A DNA stretch of 64,000 bases from Amycolatopsis sp. cg9 (lineage in GTDB: Bacteria; Actinomycetota; Actinomycetes; Mycobacteriales; Pseudonocardiaceae): the NCBI RefSeq assembly GCF_041346945.1, contig NZ_CP166850.1, positions 6,866,501 through 6,930,500 of the forward strand. Direction: 5' to 3'. The translations under genes and the position numbers were made by a program. Of the stretch, positions 7,430-15,840 are shown in pieces (positions within the stretch are counted from its first letter, which is position 1; every line of letters begins with the position of its first letter). The notes beneath the pieces were generated by a model. The model was not told the origin of the DNA and searched no databases. It saw only the letters and a list, made by a program, of their open reading frames with translations.

Positions 7430-7454
7430 GTTTTCCCCGCGTCGCGGAGGGTAT
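7430..7454 (+). promoter_or_regulatory. SigB/SigF-type promoter of 117-aa gene and hemerythrin
   Basis: Plus-strand GTTT (7430-7433), 15-nt spacer, GGGTAT (7449-7454), 10 nt before the ATG at 7465. The downstream hemerythrin gene would share this transcript. Confidence 0.62.
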
Positions 7455-7464
7455 CCGGCCGGTC

Positions 7465-7818
7465 ATGAACCCTTCACCGTCGCTGCTGGCCGCCGACGCC
7501 GGTGCCACCGTGCACCGGCTGTCCCGCAGCGTGGGCGACGGCGAGCTCGTCCCGCCGGCCGAGCTGTACCGCGTGCTCGGCGCCCTCCGGCTGCTGGCCG
7601 GCGACCTCACGCAGCTGCTGCCCGCCCTCCAGGGGCGGCTCGAGGACGGCCTGCTGGCCGGTCGGGTGGTCCGCCACGGCGACGGCGACGCCGGGGCGGC
7701 GTGGGACTCGGTGGGCGAGGTCGGCCGGGCACTGGCGCACGCCGGGACCGTCGCCCTGCTGATGACGAAGGAACTGGAGAACTCCCAGGTCGCCCTGCGT
7801 GACCTGGCCACACCGTGA
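7465..7818 (+). CDS. Hypothetical helical protein, 117 aa
   Basis: Not recognised. Starts MNPSPSLLAADAGATVHRLS and is rich in Ala, Leu and Arg with heptad-like spacing, so it is probably a small alpha-helical soluble protein. No metal motif or membrane segment. It lies 8 nt before the hemerythrin gene on the same strand, under one SigF-like promoter, so it probably works in the same stress response. The near-leaderless start at 7465 fits the promoter position. Confidence 0.65.
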   Translation: MNPSPSLLAADAGATVHRLSRSVGDGELVPPAELYRVLGALRLLAGDLTQLLPALQGRLEDGLLAGRVVRHGDGDAGAAWDSVGEVGRALAHAGTVALLMTKELENSQVALRDLATP

Positions 7819-7826
7819 GGACACCG

Positions 7827-8306
7827 ATGTCGACCGACGCGATCGTGCTGCTCAAGAACGACCACAAGACCGTGGAAAAGCTGTTCAAGGAGTTCGAAAA
7901 AGCGGGGGAGGGCGCGCACCGCGAGAAGCGCCGCATCGCCGACTCGATCATCGAAGAGCTCACCGTCCACGCCTACATCGAGGAGGAGATCTTCTACCCG
8001 GCCGCGCGGGAAGCCGTGCCGGAGACGAAGGACCACGTCCTGGAAAGCGTGGAGGAGCACCACGTGGTGGTGTGGATGCTGTCGGAGCTGCTCGGCATGG
8101 ACCCGGCGGACGAGACGTTCGACGCGAAGGTCACGGTGCTCACCGAGAACGTCCGCCACCACGTCGAAGAAGAAGAGGACGAGTGGTTCCCGGAGGTCCG
8201 CTCGGCGATGGGCCGCAAGCGGCTGCAGGAGCTGGGGCAGCGGATGATCGACGCGCGGTCCGGCGCGCCCGAGAACCCGCTGGAGCTCAAGAGCGCGAAG
8301 GCTTAG
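7827..8306 (+). CDS. Hemerythrin HHE domain protein
   Basis: 159-aa four-helix protein of the hemerythrin-like family, which binds a di-iron (sometimes heme or other) centre and senses or handles O2, NO or peroxide. Expected ligands are present in order: NDHKTV (His13), VHAYIEEEIFYP (His48, Glu52-54), EEHHVVVWML (His78/79) and RHHVEEEEDEWFP (His111/112). The ATG at 7827 follows a short GAGGACACC. It is second in a two-gene operon and is followed by a strong hairpin. Cytosolic; no anchor. Confidence 0.92.
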   Translation: MSTDAIVLLKNDHKTVEKLFKEFEKAGEGAHREKRRIADSIIEELTVHAYIEEEIFYPAAREAVPETKDHVLESVEEHHVVVWMLSELLGMDPADETFDAKVTVLTENVRHHVEEEEDEWFPEVRSAMGRKRLQELGQRMIDARSGAPENPLELKSAKA

Positions 8307-8328
8307 AGCCGGGCACGGCGGGATCCCG

Positions 8329-8376
8329 CGCCCGCTCGTGGCCGGGGCGTATCCGGCCCGGTGGTACGAGCGGGCG
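8329..8376 (+). terminator. Long hairpin after hemerythrin
   Basis: Outer arms CGCCCGCTCGT (8329-8339) and ACGAGCGGGCG (8366-8376) pair perfectly, with an inner GGCCGG/CCGGCC stem. It lies 22 nt after the hemerythrin stop. No U-tract, as is usual in actinomycetes. Confidence 0.6.
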
Positions 8377-8398
8377 TGGTAGGGGTACACCGGTGGGC

Positions 8399-9586
8399 AT
8401 GGAGTGGGACGATGAGCTGCACGAGCGGGCGGACGAGCGGGTCGAGCGGCTGGACGAACGGCTGTGGGCGGTGGCCACCGCGCTGCACGAGCACCCGGAA
8501 CTGTCCTATGAGGAGCACGCGGCGGCCGGCCGCCTGACGCGGGAACTGGCCGAGGACGGCTTCGAGGTGGAGACCGGGGTCGCCGGGCTGCCGACGGCGT
8601 TCACCGCGCGGGCCGGCGCCGGGCGGCCGTGCGTCGCGCTGCTGCTCGAATACGACGCGCTGCCCGGCCTGGGGCACGCCTGCGGGCACAACCTCATCGC
8701 CGCGGCCGGGCTCGGTGCCGCGCTGGCGGCTCGCGAAGCACTGGCCGGCAGCCCGGGCTCGCTGCTCGTGGTGGGCTGTCCGGCCGAGGAACGCGGCGGC
8801 GGCAAGGTCGCGCTCGCCGAAGCCGGTGTCTTCGACGAGGCCGACGCGGCCCTGATGGTCCACCCCGGCGTCCACTCGTGGTCGTGGGCCCCGCTGACCG
8901 CGCACGTGGAGCTGGCAGTGACCTTCCACGGCCGCGCCGCGCACCCGACCGGTGACCCGGAAGCGGGCATCGACGCCCTCGCCGCGCTGATCCAGCTGTT
9001 CGGCGCGATGTCCGCGCTGCGCCAGCGCCTGCCCGCGGGCTCGCACGTCCAGGGCATCATCACCCACGGCGGCGAGGCGACCAACATCGTCCCGGACCGC
9101 GCCGAGGGACGCTTCGGGCTCCGCGCGCTGACGACCGGTGCGCTGGAGCGCCTGGTCGAGGACGTGACGGCGGCCGCACAGGGCACGGCGCTGGCGACGG
9201 GCACGAAGGTGGACGTCGAACGCGCCGGCCGCGGCTACGCGCACTTCCGCGACAACCCGGTGCTGTCCGGCCGGTTCACCGAACACCTCGCGGCGTGCGG
9301 GATCCAGGCGACCCCGCCGGCCCCGGGGGTGTACCTGGGCTCCTCGGACGTCGGCGACGTCAGCATCCGCGTCCCGGCGATCCACCCGTTCGTCGCGATC
9401 ACGGCGGCGGAGCACGCCGACCACACCGCGGAGTTCGCGGCCGCGGCGGCGAGCCCCCGGGCCCGCTCGGCGATGCTGGCGTCGGCGGCGGCCCTGGCCC
9501 GCACGGCGATCGACCTGCGCACCCACCCGGCCCTGGTCAGCCGGGCGTGGGACTGCTTCCGCGAGCAGGAGCGGAACGGGCGCTGA
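8399..9586 (+). CDS. M20 family amidohydrolase (AbgB/ACY1L2-like)
   Basis: 395-aa metal-dependent amidohydrolase of peptidase family M20D (aminobenzoyl-glutamate hydrolase/ACY1L2 type). Seen: LHEHPELSYEEH, LLEYDALPGLGHACGHNLI (His and Cys metal site), VGCPAEERGGGK (catalytic Glu pair) and FHGRAAHPTGDPEAGIDAL (dimerisation-domain start). Likely substrate: an N-acyl or amide-linked amino acid; not determinable here. Either the ATG at 8399 or the GTG at 8393 could start it. A GGGTAC box at 8383-8388 lies just upstream but has no clear -35. The stop codon lies within a terminator-like hairpin facing the next, convergent operon. Confidence 0.9.
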   Translation: MEWDDELHERADERVERLDERLWAVATALHEHPELSYEEHAAAGRLTRELAEDGFEVETGVAGLPTAFTARAGAGRPCVALLLEYDALPGLGHACGHNLIAAAGLGAALAAREALAGSPGSLLVVGCPAEERGGGKVALAEAGVFDEADAALMVHPGVHSWSWAPLTAHVELAVTFHGRAAHPTGDPEAGIDALAALIQLFGAMSALRQRLPAGSHVQGIITHGGEATNIVPDRAEGRFGLRALTTGALERLVEDVTAAAQGTALATGTKVDVERAGRGYAHFRDNPVLSGRFTEHLAACGIQATPPAPGVYLGSSDVGDVSIRVPAIHPFVAITAAEHADHTAEFAAAAASPRARSAMLASAAALARTAIDLRTHPALVSRAWDCFREQERNGR

Positions 9587-9603
9587 CCGCACGCCCGTTC
9601 CGC
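9571..9603. terminator. Bidirectional hairpin over M20 stop
   Basis: Perfect 12-bp arms GCGGAACGGGCG (9571-9582) and CGCCCGTTCCGC (9592-9603) around a 9-nt loop that contains the TGA stop. It serves convergent genes ending at 9586 and 9611. Confidence 0.65.
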
Positions 9604-9610
9604 GCCCGGC

Positions 9611-10507
9611 TCACGCCACGGAGGTGTAGTGCGAGGCGTCGCCTTCGAGCGACTCGCTCGGCCGGCCGTCGACGCCCACCGGGACGTCGCCGGCCACCGT
9701 GACGCGGTTCAGGCGCCGGGGGAGGCCGTCGTAGTTGTCGATCGCGTAGTGCTGCGTGGCGCGGTTGTCGAACAGCACCAGCTGGTTCGGCTCCCACGCC
9801 ACGCGCACGACGTTCTCCGGCCGCGTGACGTAGGACTGCAGCAGCCGCAGCAGGTCCCGCGACTCGCTCACCGAAAGCCCTTCGATCCGCTGCGCGAAGC
9901 CGCCGATGAACAGCCCGCGCTCGCCGGTCACCGGGTGCACGCGCACCACCGGGTGCACGGTCCGGTACTTGCGCGAGACGAACCGGGCGCGGCGTGCCTG
10001 CTCCTTGTCGTCCACCGTCTCCGGCGGCTGGACGTAGTCGTAGTCGTTGGTGTGCACCGCCCGCAGCGTGTCGGCGAACGCCCGCAGCGGCTCCGGCAGG
10101 TCGCGGTAGGCCGCCGCGGCGTTCGCGATCAGCGTCTCCCCGCCGTAGGGCGGCACCACGAGGCTGCGCAACGTGCTGGCCTGGGGCGGGTTGAGCACGA
10201 AGGTGACGTCGGTGTGCCAGTGGTTGGCGCGGCCCTGCTCGCTGTCGACGGGCAGGATCGCCGGCGCGCCGTCGACGGCGGGAACCGTCGGGTGGGCCTT
10301 GGTCAGCTCGCCGAAGTGCGCGGCGAAGCGCTGCTGGCCCTCGTCGTCGAGGTCGACGCCCCGGAACACCAGCGCCTTGTGCTCGTGCAGCGCTTCGGTC
10401 AGGAAGGCGACCTGGGACGCGTCGAGGTCGCCGGTGGGGTCGAAGCCGACGATCTCGGCGCCGATCCTCCCGGTGATCTTGCGGACGTCGGTGCTGATCG
10501 CGGTCAT
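9611..10507 (-). CDS. TauD/TfdA-type 2-oxoglutarate dioxygenase
   Basis: 298-aa Fe(II)/2-oxoglutarate-dependent dioxygenase. The metal triad is visible: NHWHTDVTF (His98, Asp100) and the distal His in RATQHYAIDNY, followed by the 2-oxoglutarate Arg in RRLNRVTV. Length fits TauD. It is the last gene of a five-gene operon and overlaps the flavin monooxygenase stop by 4 nt. Family members hydroxylate the carbon next to a sulfonate or ether, releasing sulfite or an aldehyde. With the ABC importer upstream, a sulfonate or alkyl sulfate is the likely substrate. Confidence 0.9.
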   Translation of the reverse strand: MTAISTDVRKITGRIGAEIVGFDPTGDLDASQVAFLTEALHEHKALVFRGVDLDDEGQQRFAAHFGELTKAHPTVPAVDGAPAILPVDSEQGRANHWHTDVTFVLNPPQASTLRSLVVPPYGGETLIANAAAAYRDLPEPLRAFADTLRAVHTNDYDYVQPPETVDDKEQARRARFVSRKYRTVHPVVRVHPVTGERGLFIGGFAQRIEGLSVSESRDLLRLLQSYVTRPENVVRVAWEPNQLVLFDNRATQHYAIDNYDGLPRRLNRVTVAGDVPVGVDGRPSESLEGDASHYTSVA

Positions 10508-11811
10508 GCGGGCTCCTTGACTCGGGTGGCGGGACGCGCGAGGCCGTAGTGCTCGCGCAGGGTGGTGCCGGAGTACTCGGTGCGGAAGAGCCCGCGCCGC
10601 TGCAGCTCCGGGACGACGAGGTCGACGAAGTCGTCGAGCCCGCCGGGCAGGGTGGGCGGCATGACGTTGAAGCCGTCGGCGGCGCCGCCGGTGAACCACG
10701 CCTCCAGCTCGTCGGCGACCTGGACCGGCGTGCCGGCGAAGACGCGGTGCCCGCGCCCGCCCGCCAGCCGTTCCAGCAGCTGCCGGATGGTGAGGTCCTC
10801 GCGCCGGGCCAGGCCGACGACCAGCTCGAACCGGCTCTGGCCGCCCTCGGTGAAGCTGCCGACCTCCGGCAGCGGGCCGTCCAGCGGGTAGCCGGTGACG
10901 TCGTGGTCGAGCATCTTCGACAGCTGCCGCAGCCCGTAGTCCGGCGTGATCAGCGCGTTCAGCTCGGCTTCCCGCTCGCGCGCCTCGGCTTCGGTGCGGC
11001 CGAGGATCGGCGAGATGCCGGGCAGGATCTTGATCTCGTCCGGCGTCCGGCCGTACTTGGCCAGCCTGCTCTTGACGTCGTCGTAGAAGGCCTTGCCCTC
11101 GGCGAACGTCTGCTGCGCGGTGAACACGGCTTCGGCGTGGCGGGCCGCGTACTCCTTGCCGGTCTCCGACGACCCGGCCTGCACGAGCAGCGGGTGCCCC
11201 TGCGGCGGCCGCTCGATGTTGAGCGGCCCGTGCACCTGGAAGTGCGGCCCGTCGTGCTCGATCGCGCGGATCCGGTCGGTGTCGGCGTAGATCCCGCTCG
11301 CGCGGTCGACGAGCGCGGCGTCGTCGTCCCAGCTGTCCCAGAGCTTCTTGACGACCTCGACGAACTCGTCCGCGCGTTCGTAGCGGGAGGCGTGCGACGG
11401 CCGCTTGGCCAGGTTGAAGTTGCGTGCCTCGTCGGTGCCGGCCGAGGTGACGATGTTCCAGCCCGCGCGGCCGCCGGAGAGGTGGTCGAGCGAGGCGAAC
11501 TTGCGGGCCAGGTGGTACGGCTCGTTGTAGGTGGTCGACGCGGTCGCGATGAGTCCGATGTGGACCGTGCGCGCGGCGAGCGCGGAGAGCAGCGTCAGCG
11601 GTTCGAAGTGACTGTGGGAGTTGTGTTTGACGTTGCCCCACAGCGCGACGCCGTCGGCGAGGAAGAGCGAGTCGAGCTTGCCGCGCTCGGCCGTCCGCGC
11701 GATGTCGGCGTAGTGCTGCAGCGTCCGGGCCCGCCGCGGGTCGGTCGAGGGGTGCCGCCACGCGGCTTCGTGGTGGCCGTTCGGCATCACGAACGCGTTG
11801 AGGTGCATCAT
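10504..11811 (-). CDS. FMN-dependent monooxygenase (NtaA/SnaA/DszA family)
   Basis: 435-aa LLM-class flavin-dependent monooxygenase of the NtaA/SnaA/DszA/SoxA subgroup, which uses reduced FMN from a separate reductase. Seen: TYNEPYHLARKFASLDHLSGGRAGWNIVTS and NFNLAKRPSHASRYERADEF, the subgroup hallmark, and PLLVQAGSSETGKEYAARHAE. Start at the first of two Met codons (11811). It overlaps both neighbours by 4 nt. No flavin reductase is in the operon, so it must be supplied elsewhere. Likely role: oxidative C-S or C-N cleavage of the imported compound. Confidence 0.9.
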   Translation of the reverse strand: MMHLNAFVMPNGHHEAAWRHPSTDPRRARTLQHYADIARTAERGKLDSLFLADGVALWGNVKHNSHSHFEPLTLLSALAARTVHIGLIATASTTYNEPYHLARKFASLDHLSGGRAGWNIVTSAGTDEARNFNLAKRPSHASRYERADEFVEVVKKLWDSWDDDAALVDRASGIYADTDRIRAIEHDGPHFQVHGPLNIERPPQGHPLLVQAGSSETGKEYAARHAEAVFTAQQTFAEGKAFYDDVKSRLAKYGRTPDEIKILPGISPILGRTEAEAREREAELNALITPDYGLRQLSKMLDHDVTGYPLDGPLPEVGSFTEGGQSRFELVVGLARREDLTIRQLLERLAGGRGHRVFAGTPVQVADELEAWFTGGAADGFNVMPPTLPGGLDDFVDLVVPELQRRGLFRTEYSGTTLREHYGLARPATRVKEPA

Positions 11812-12650
11812 GGCTTCTCCTTGGGGCGCCAGGTCGAGAACCGCCGTTCGAGCCCGACGAAGCCCTGGTTGACGAGCACGCCGAGCAGCGAGACCGCGAT
11901 GATCCCGGCGTACATCTGGGGGATGAGGAAGTTGACCTGCGTGGTGTTGATCAGGTAGCCGAGCCCGGCCTTCGCGCCGACCATCTCGGCGGCCACCAGC
12001 ACCAGGATCGAGTACGACGCCGCCATCCGGATGCCGGTGAACACCGTCGGCACCGCGGAGGGGAGGATCACCTTCCGGAACAGCCGCGGGCTCGACAGCC
12101 CGAGCGAGCGGGCCGCCTTCACCAGCAGCGGGTCGACGCTGTGCACGCCGGCGATCGTGTTGAGCAGCACCGGCCACACGCAGGCGTAGACCACCAGGCT
12201 GACCTTCGACAGCTCGCCGATGCCCAGCAGCAGCGTGAACACCGGGAGCAGCGCCAGCGCGGCGGTGTTGCGGGCGAGTTCCAGCAGCGGCTGCAGGAAC
12301 CGGGCGACCGGCCGGTACCAGCCGATCAGCAGCCCGAGCGGGACCGCGACGGCGACGGCGATCGCGAACCCGGCGGCCGAGCGGCCGGTGCTGGCCAGCA
12401 GGTGCTCGGCCAGCTGGCCGTCGAGGACGAGCTCCCAGAGCGCCTGCAGGTCTTCGGAAAGCGGCGGCAGGAACGTCCGCGTGCTCTCGTCGAGGACGAA
12501 CCGGGGGACGAGCTCCCAGAGCGCCGCGAACAGCACGACCGCGGCGGACGCGTGCACCGCCCGGGTGAGCTTCTCGGTGAACCGGTGTGGTTTCGGAGGT
12601 GCGGCCACCGGTCCGTTGTGGACTGCCGGGGCATCCAGGGTGGTCGTCAT
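11808..12650 (-). CDS. NitT/TauT-type ABC transporter permease
   Basis: 280-aa inner-membrane permease (BPD_transp_1) with about six hydrophobic segments. The coupling loop appears as ARSLGLSSPRLFRKVILPSAVPTVFTGIRMA, the EAA motif that docks on the ATPase. Preceded by a 40-residue polar N terminus. The ATG at 12650 overlaps the ATPase stop by 4 nt. It forms the channel for the nitrate/sulfonate/bicarbonate-type importer encoded with 12647-14436. Confidence 0.92.
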   Translation of the reverse strand: MTTTLDAPAVHNGPVAAPPKPHRFTEKLTRAVHASAAVVLFAALWELVPRFVLDESTRTFLPPLSEDLQALWELVLDGQLAEHLLASTGRSAAGFAIAVAVAVPLGLLIGWYRPVARFLQPLLELARNTAALALLPVFTLLLGIGELSKVSLVVYACVWPVLLNTIAGVHSVDPLLVKAARSLGLSSPRLFRKVILPSAVPTVFTGIRMAASYSILVLVAAEMVGAKAGLGYLINTTQVNFLIPQMYAGIIAVSLLGVLVNQGFVGLERRFSTWRPKEKP

Positions 12651-13420
12651 CGGACCGCGCTCCGTTCGTGTTCGGCCGCCTTGCGGACCTCGTCGTGCAG
12701 CAGTTCCCAGAGCCGGTGGCGCTGGCGCCCGAACTCCGGCGCGGAACGCACGTCGCCGGTGCGGTCGCCGAGGTCGACGTCGACGACGGCCTTGAGCCGG
12801 CCGGGCCGCGAGGTCAGCACGGCGACCCGCTGTCCCAGGTAGACGGCCTCGTCGATGCCGTGGGTGATGAACACGACGGTCTTGCCGGTGCGGCGCCAGA
12901 TCCGCAGCAGCTCCTCCTGCAGCTGCTCGCGGGTCTGCGCGTCGAGCGCGGCGAACGGCTCGTCCATCAGCAGCACCGCCGGGTCGTAGGCGAGGCTGCG
13001 GGCGATCGCGACGCGCTGTTTCATCCCGCCGGACAGCTCGTGCGGGTAGCGGTCCTCGAACCCGGAAAGCCCGACCAGGTCGAGGTATTCGCGGGCCCGG
13101 TCCGCGCGCTGCCGCTTCCCGAGCGGGCCGCCTTCGAGGCCGAACTCGACGTTCGCGCGGGCGGTGCGCCACGGGAACAGCGCGTACTGCTGGAAGACGA
13201 CCCCGCGGTCGAGGCCGGGCCCGCGCACCGGCTCGCCGTCGATGAGCACCTCGCCCGACGTCGGGGTGGCGAGCCCGCCGAGGAGGTCCAGCAGCGTCGA
13301 CTTGCCCGACCCGCTGGGCCCGACGAGGGAGAGGAACGTGCCGTCGGCGATGTCGAGGGAGACGTCGTCGAGCGCGGTGAGCGCGCCGAAGGTCTTGGTC
13401 ACCGCGCGGATGGCGATCAC
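12647..13420 (-). CDS. NitT/TauT-type ABC transporter ATPase
   Basis: 257-aa ATP-binding subunit. Walker A GPSGSGKST, Q-loop VVFQQYALFPW, signature LSGGMKQRVAIARSL, Walker B VLLMDEPFAALD and switch ITHGIDEA are all present. The SSGGM..R and EPFAALD forms are typical of SsuB/TauB. The GTG at 13420 is chosen because it overlaps the lipoprotein stop by 4 nt and puts IRAVTKTFG at the right place. Confidence 0.95.
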   Translation of the reverse strand: MIAIRAVTKTFGALTALDDVSLDIADGTFLSLVGPSGSGKSTLLDLLGGLATPTSGEVLIDGEPVRGPGLDRGVVFQQYALFPWRTARANVEFGLEGGPLGKRQRADRAREYLDLVGLSGFEDRYPHELSGGMKQRVAIARSLAYDPAVLLMDEPFAALDAQTREQLQEELLRIWRRTGKTVVFITHGIDEAVYLGQRVAVLTSRPGRLKAVVDVDLGDRTGDVRSAPEFGRQRHRLWELLHDEVRKAAEHERSAVR

Positions 13421-14436
13421 CTGGTCACCGCCGGGGCGCCGGCGCGGTAGGGGTTGAACTCGTTGGTGTAGAGCTTGGACGTGTCGATCTTGTCGCCCTT
13501 GAGGTAGCCCTGCCGCTTCAGCCACGGCTCCCAGAGCGTGTAGTCCTGGTCGGAGATGAGCCCGCCGCGGGTGAGGCCGACGCTCTTCCAGTACTTCAGC
13601 GTCGCCGTGCTTTCGTTGCGGCCGCGGGCCTGGATGATCTTCGTGAAGCGGGCGATCACCTCTTCCCGGGGAGTGGTGCGTTCCCATTCGATGGCGCGGG
13701 CCACCGCCGAGACGAAGATCTTCGTGGTCTCCGGGTACTTCTTGATGAAGTCGGTGCGCAGCACGTACGGCCCGCCGTTGTACGGCCCGAACGCCTGGAC
13801 GTCGCTGAAGAGCGGGCGGACACCGCCGGCGGCGAGCGCGTGGTCCTGCAGGATGCCCTGCAACGCGGCGACGTCGAGCTGGCCGTTGCGCAGCGCCTGC
13901 TCGGCGTTGACCGGCGGGATGACGACCAGCTGGACCTGCTTGATCTCGTCGTCCGAGAGGCCCTGCCCGGTCAGCCAGGTGTCCAGCGCGGCTTCCAGGT
14001 TCGCGCCCGCGGTGTTGACGCCGACCTTCTTGCCGATCAGGTCGCGGGCGGTCCGGATCGGACTGTCCTCTTTGGTGTAGAAGCCGATGAACGCCTTGTC
14101 GTCGGAGCCGTAGTAGTTGACGACCGCCTTGACCGGTGCGCCGGCTTCGACGAGCTTGACGACTGCGCCGGTGAAGGCACCGCCGAAGTCGGTCTGGTCG
14201 GTGGCCGCGGACTGGATGTCCTGCGGGCCGCTGATCGTGTTGCCGACCCACTTCAGCTTGACCGGGCCGAAGTAGCCCAGGTCTTCGGCGAGTTCGGGCA
14301 GGCTCACGGAGTTGGCGTTGCCCTGGTAGCGCAGTTCCAGCTTCTCGGGTTGCCCGGGCGCACCGGTGGCCGTCGCCGACGCGCAGCCGGCGAGCAGCGC
14401 GGCGGCGAAGGCGAGCAGGGGCAAGGTTTTCTTCAC
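13417..14436 (-). CDS. NitT/TauT-type substrate-binding lipoprotein
   Basis: 339-aa periplasmic-type binding protein tethered as a lipoprotein. The GTG at 14436 gives KKTLPLLAFAAALLAGC, a signal peptide with lipobox LAGC (Cys18). The mature part shows LRYQGNANSVSLPELAEDLGYF, IGKKVGVNTAGANLEAALD and VVIPPVNAEQALRNGQLDVAAL, the pattern of SsuA/TauA/NrtA-like proteins. It is the first gene of the transport-oxygenase operon and follows the ROK regulator on the same strand. Confidence 0.9.
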   Translation of the reverse strand: MKKTLPLLAFAAALLAGCASATATGAPGQPEKLELRYQGNANSVSLPELAEDLGYFGPVKLKWVGNTISGPQDIQSAATDQTDFGGAFTGAVVKLVEAGAPVKAVVNYYGSDDKAFIGFYTKEDSPIRTARDLIGKKVGVNTAGANLEAALDTWLTGQGLSDDEIKQVQLVVIPPVNAEQALRNGQLDVAALQGILQDHALAAGGVRPLFSDVQAFGPYNGGPYVLRTDFIKKYPETTKIFVSAVARAIEWERTTPREEVIARFTKIIQARGRNESTATLKYWKSVGLTRGGLISDQDYTLWEPWLKRQGYLKGDKIDTSKLYTNEFNPYRAGAPAVTR

Positions 14437-14477
14437 GGTGGTTTCGTCCGTTCCGGGAGTCGGCGGGGTTGGGAGCA

Positions 14478-14507
14478 ATTGTTGGCGGCCGCCGGCCGGA
14501 GGGTCAA
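14478..14507 (-). promoter_or_regulatory. Candidate housekeeping promoter of ABC operon
   Basis: Minus-strand TTGACC (14507-14502), 18-nt spacer, AACAAT (14483-14478), 41 nt before the lipoprotein start, in an unusually AT-rich patch. Sigma-70-like; not proven. Confidence 0.4.
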
Positions 14508-14538
14508 TTTTGCGAGTTCGTGAAATAACTCGGGAGGT

Positions 14539-15750
14539 TCACGAGGCGTGGGAGAGTTCGGTCAGCAGGGGACCGAACGGGTCGTCGTAGAGGAGGTCGA
14601 GCAGCACCGCGCCGCCGGCCGTGGCCAGCTCGGTGCCCGGGAAGCTCGTACCCACAACGGTTTCCGCGCTGTCGAGGCGGCGGGAGCGCGCGCCGACCTC
14701 GTCCCGGATGGCGGGAAGGCAGCCGGGTACGCCCGCTATGCTCCGGTCGACCACCACGAGCACGGCCGGGTTGAGGACGTCGAGCAGCAAGGCCGCCGCC
14801 TGGCCGATCAGCCGTGCGCGGTCGTGGAACAACCGCACCGCCGCGGAATCGCCGCGTCCGGCGAGTGCCAGCAATTCCGGGAAATCCGGGCGGGCGAGCA
14901 AGCCGCTTTCCATCGCGCGGCGCGCGAGAGTCGCTTCCGAGACGGCGGCTTCGAGGCAGCCGGTGCGCCCGCACCGGCACGCTTCGGCGCTGTCGTCGAC
15001 CGGCAGGTGCGCGACCGCGCCGGCGGCAGAGCGCGGCCCGTGGTGCACCGTGCCGCCGGTCGCGAACGCGGCGTCGACGACGTTGCCGGTGAACAACTGC
15101 ACGACGCTTTCGCGTGCCCGCGGGTGCCCGAAGAGCTGTTCGGCGTGCACCAGCGAGCGCGCGTGGCCGTCGACCGCGACGGTGAGCCCGGTCGAGGCGG
15201 CGAGCAGGTCACGCACCGGGACGTCCCGCCAGCCCAGCAGCGGGTGTTCGACCACGGTGCCGGACGCGCGGTCGACCCAGCCCCCGGTGGCGACACCGAG
15301 CCCGAGCGGCTCGCGGTCCGGCGCGTGCCCGAGCAGGAGGTCGTCGAGGATTTCGGCCGCTCGTGCGAGCACGTCTTCGGCGGCGAAGCCCTCGTGTGGT
15401 TCCTCGTGCTGCACCAGCACGTTCCCGCGCACGTCGAGCAGCGCGACGGTGGCGTGGTGCACGGCCAGGTGCAGCGCGCCGGCGACGTGCCGCCCGGTGT
15501 CGAGGTCGACCGGCACGTGCGGCCGCCCGACGCGTTTTTCGGTTTCCGGCAGCTCCCGCAGCAGGCCGCGCTGGAGCAGTTCGGCGGCGTGCCCGCTGAC
15601 GGCGGCGGCGGACAACCCGGTCCGGCGCGCGATGGTGCTGCGCGCGATAGGCCCCTCGTCGAGCACCGCGCGCAGGACGGCACTCGCGCTGGCACTACGG
15701 CGGGCGCCGCGCGCATCCGTCCTCTGTGGAGCGTCGGCCCGGGCCGTCAT
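14539..15750 (-). CDS. ROK family transcriptional regulator
   Basis: 403-aa repressor-type ROK protein. An N-terminal winged helix (SASAVLRAVLDEGPIARSTIARRTGLSAAAVSGH) is followed by an ASKHA sugar-kinase-like domain with GLGVATGGWVDRASG, the ROK zinc motif ACRCGRTGCLEA and a C-terminal TELATAGGAVLL. Such proteins usually bind a sugar or sugar phosphate. It precedes the ABC-oxygenase operon on the same strand and is divergent from arsR. Which of the two it controls cannot be read here. Confidence 0.9.
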   Translation of the reverse strand: MTARADAPQRTDARGARRSASASAVLRAVLDEGPIARSTIARRTGLSAAAVSGHAAELLQRGLLRELPETEKRVGRPHVPVDLDTGRHVAGALHLAVHHATVALLDVRGNVLVQHEEPHEGFAAEDVLARAAEILDDLLLGHAPDREPLGLGVATGGWVDRASGTVVEHPLLGWRDVPVRDLLAASTGLTVAVDGHARSLVHAEQLFGHPRARESVVQLFTGNVVDAAFATGGTVHHGPRSAAGAVAHLPVDDSAEACRCGRTGCLEAAVSEATLARRAMESGLLARPDFPELLALAGRGDSAAVRLFHDRARLIGQAAALLLDVLNPAVLVVVDRSIAGVPGCLPAIRDEVGARSRRLDSAETVVGTSFPGTELATAGGAVLLDLLYDDPFGPLLTELSHAS

Positions 15751-15805
15751 GGCCTGATGGTGGCAGACGGCGGGGCGCGAGCCCAGCGTGCCCAGGATGT
15801 GGGTG

Positions 15806-15833
15806 TTGACACATACCCATATCGGCATATGAT
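15806..15833 (+). promoter_or_regulatory. arsR promoter with embedded operator
   Basis: TTGACA (15806-15811), 16-nt spacer, TATGAT (15828-15833). Inside the spacer and -10 lies the inverted repeat CATAT-CGGC-ATATG (15818-15831). Transcription should begin near 15840, exactly at the GTG taken as start of the ArsR gene. The ArsR product is the obvious candidate to bind the repeat. Confidence 0.65.
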
Positions 15834-15840
15834 GACTCGC

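Noticed and set aside
10549..11958. 469-codon plus-strand frame over the FMN monooxygenase gene
   Set aside because: Shadow frame with no motif or ribosome site.
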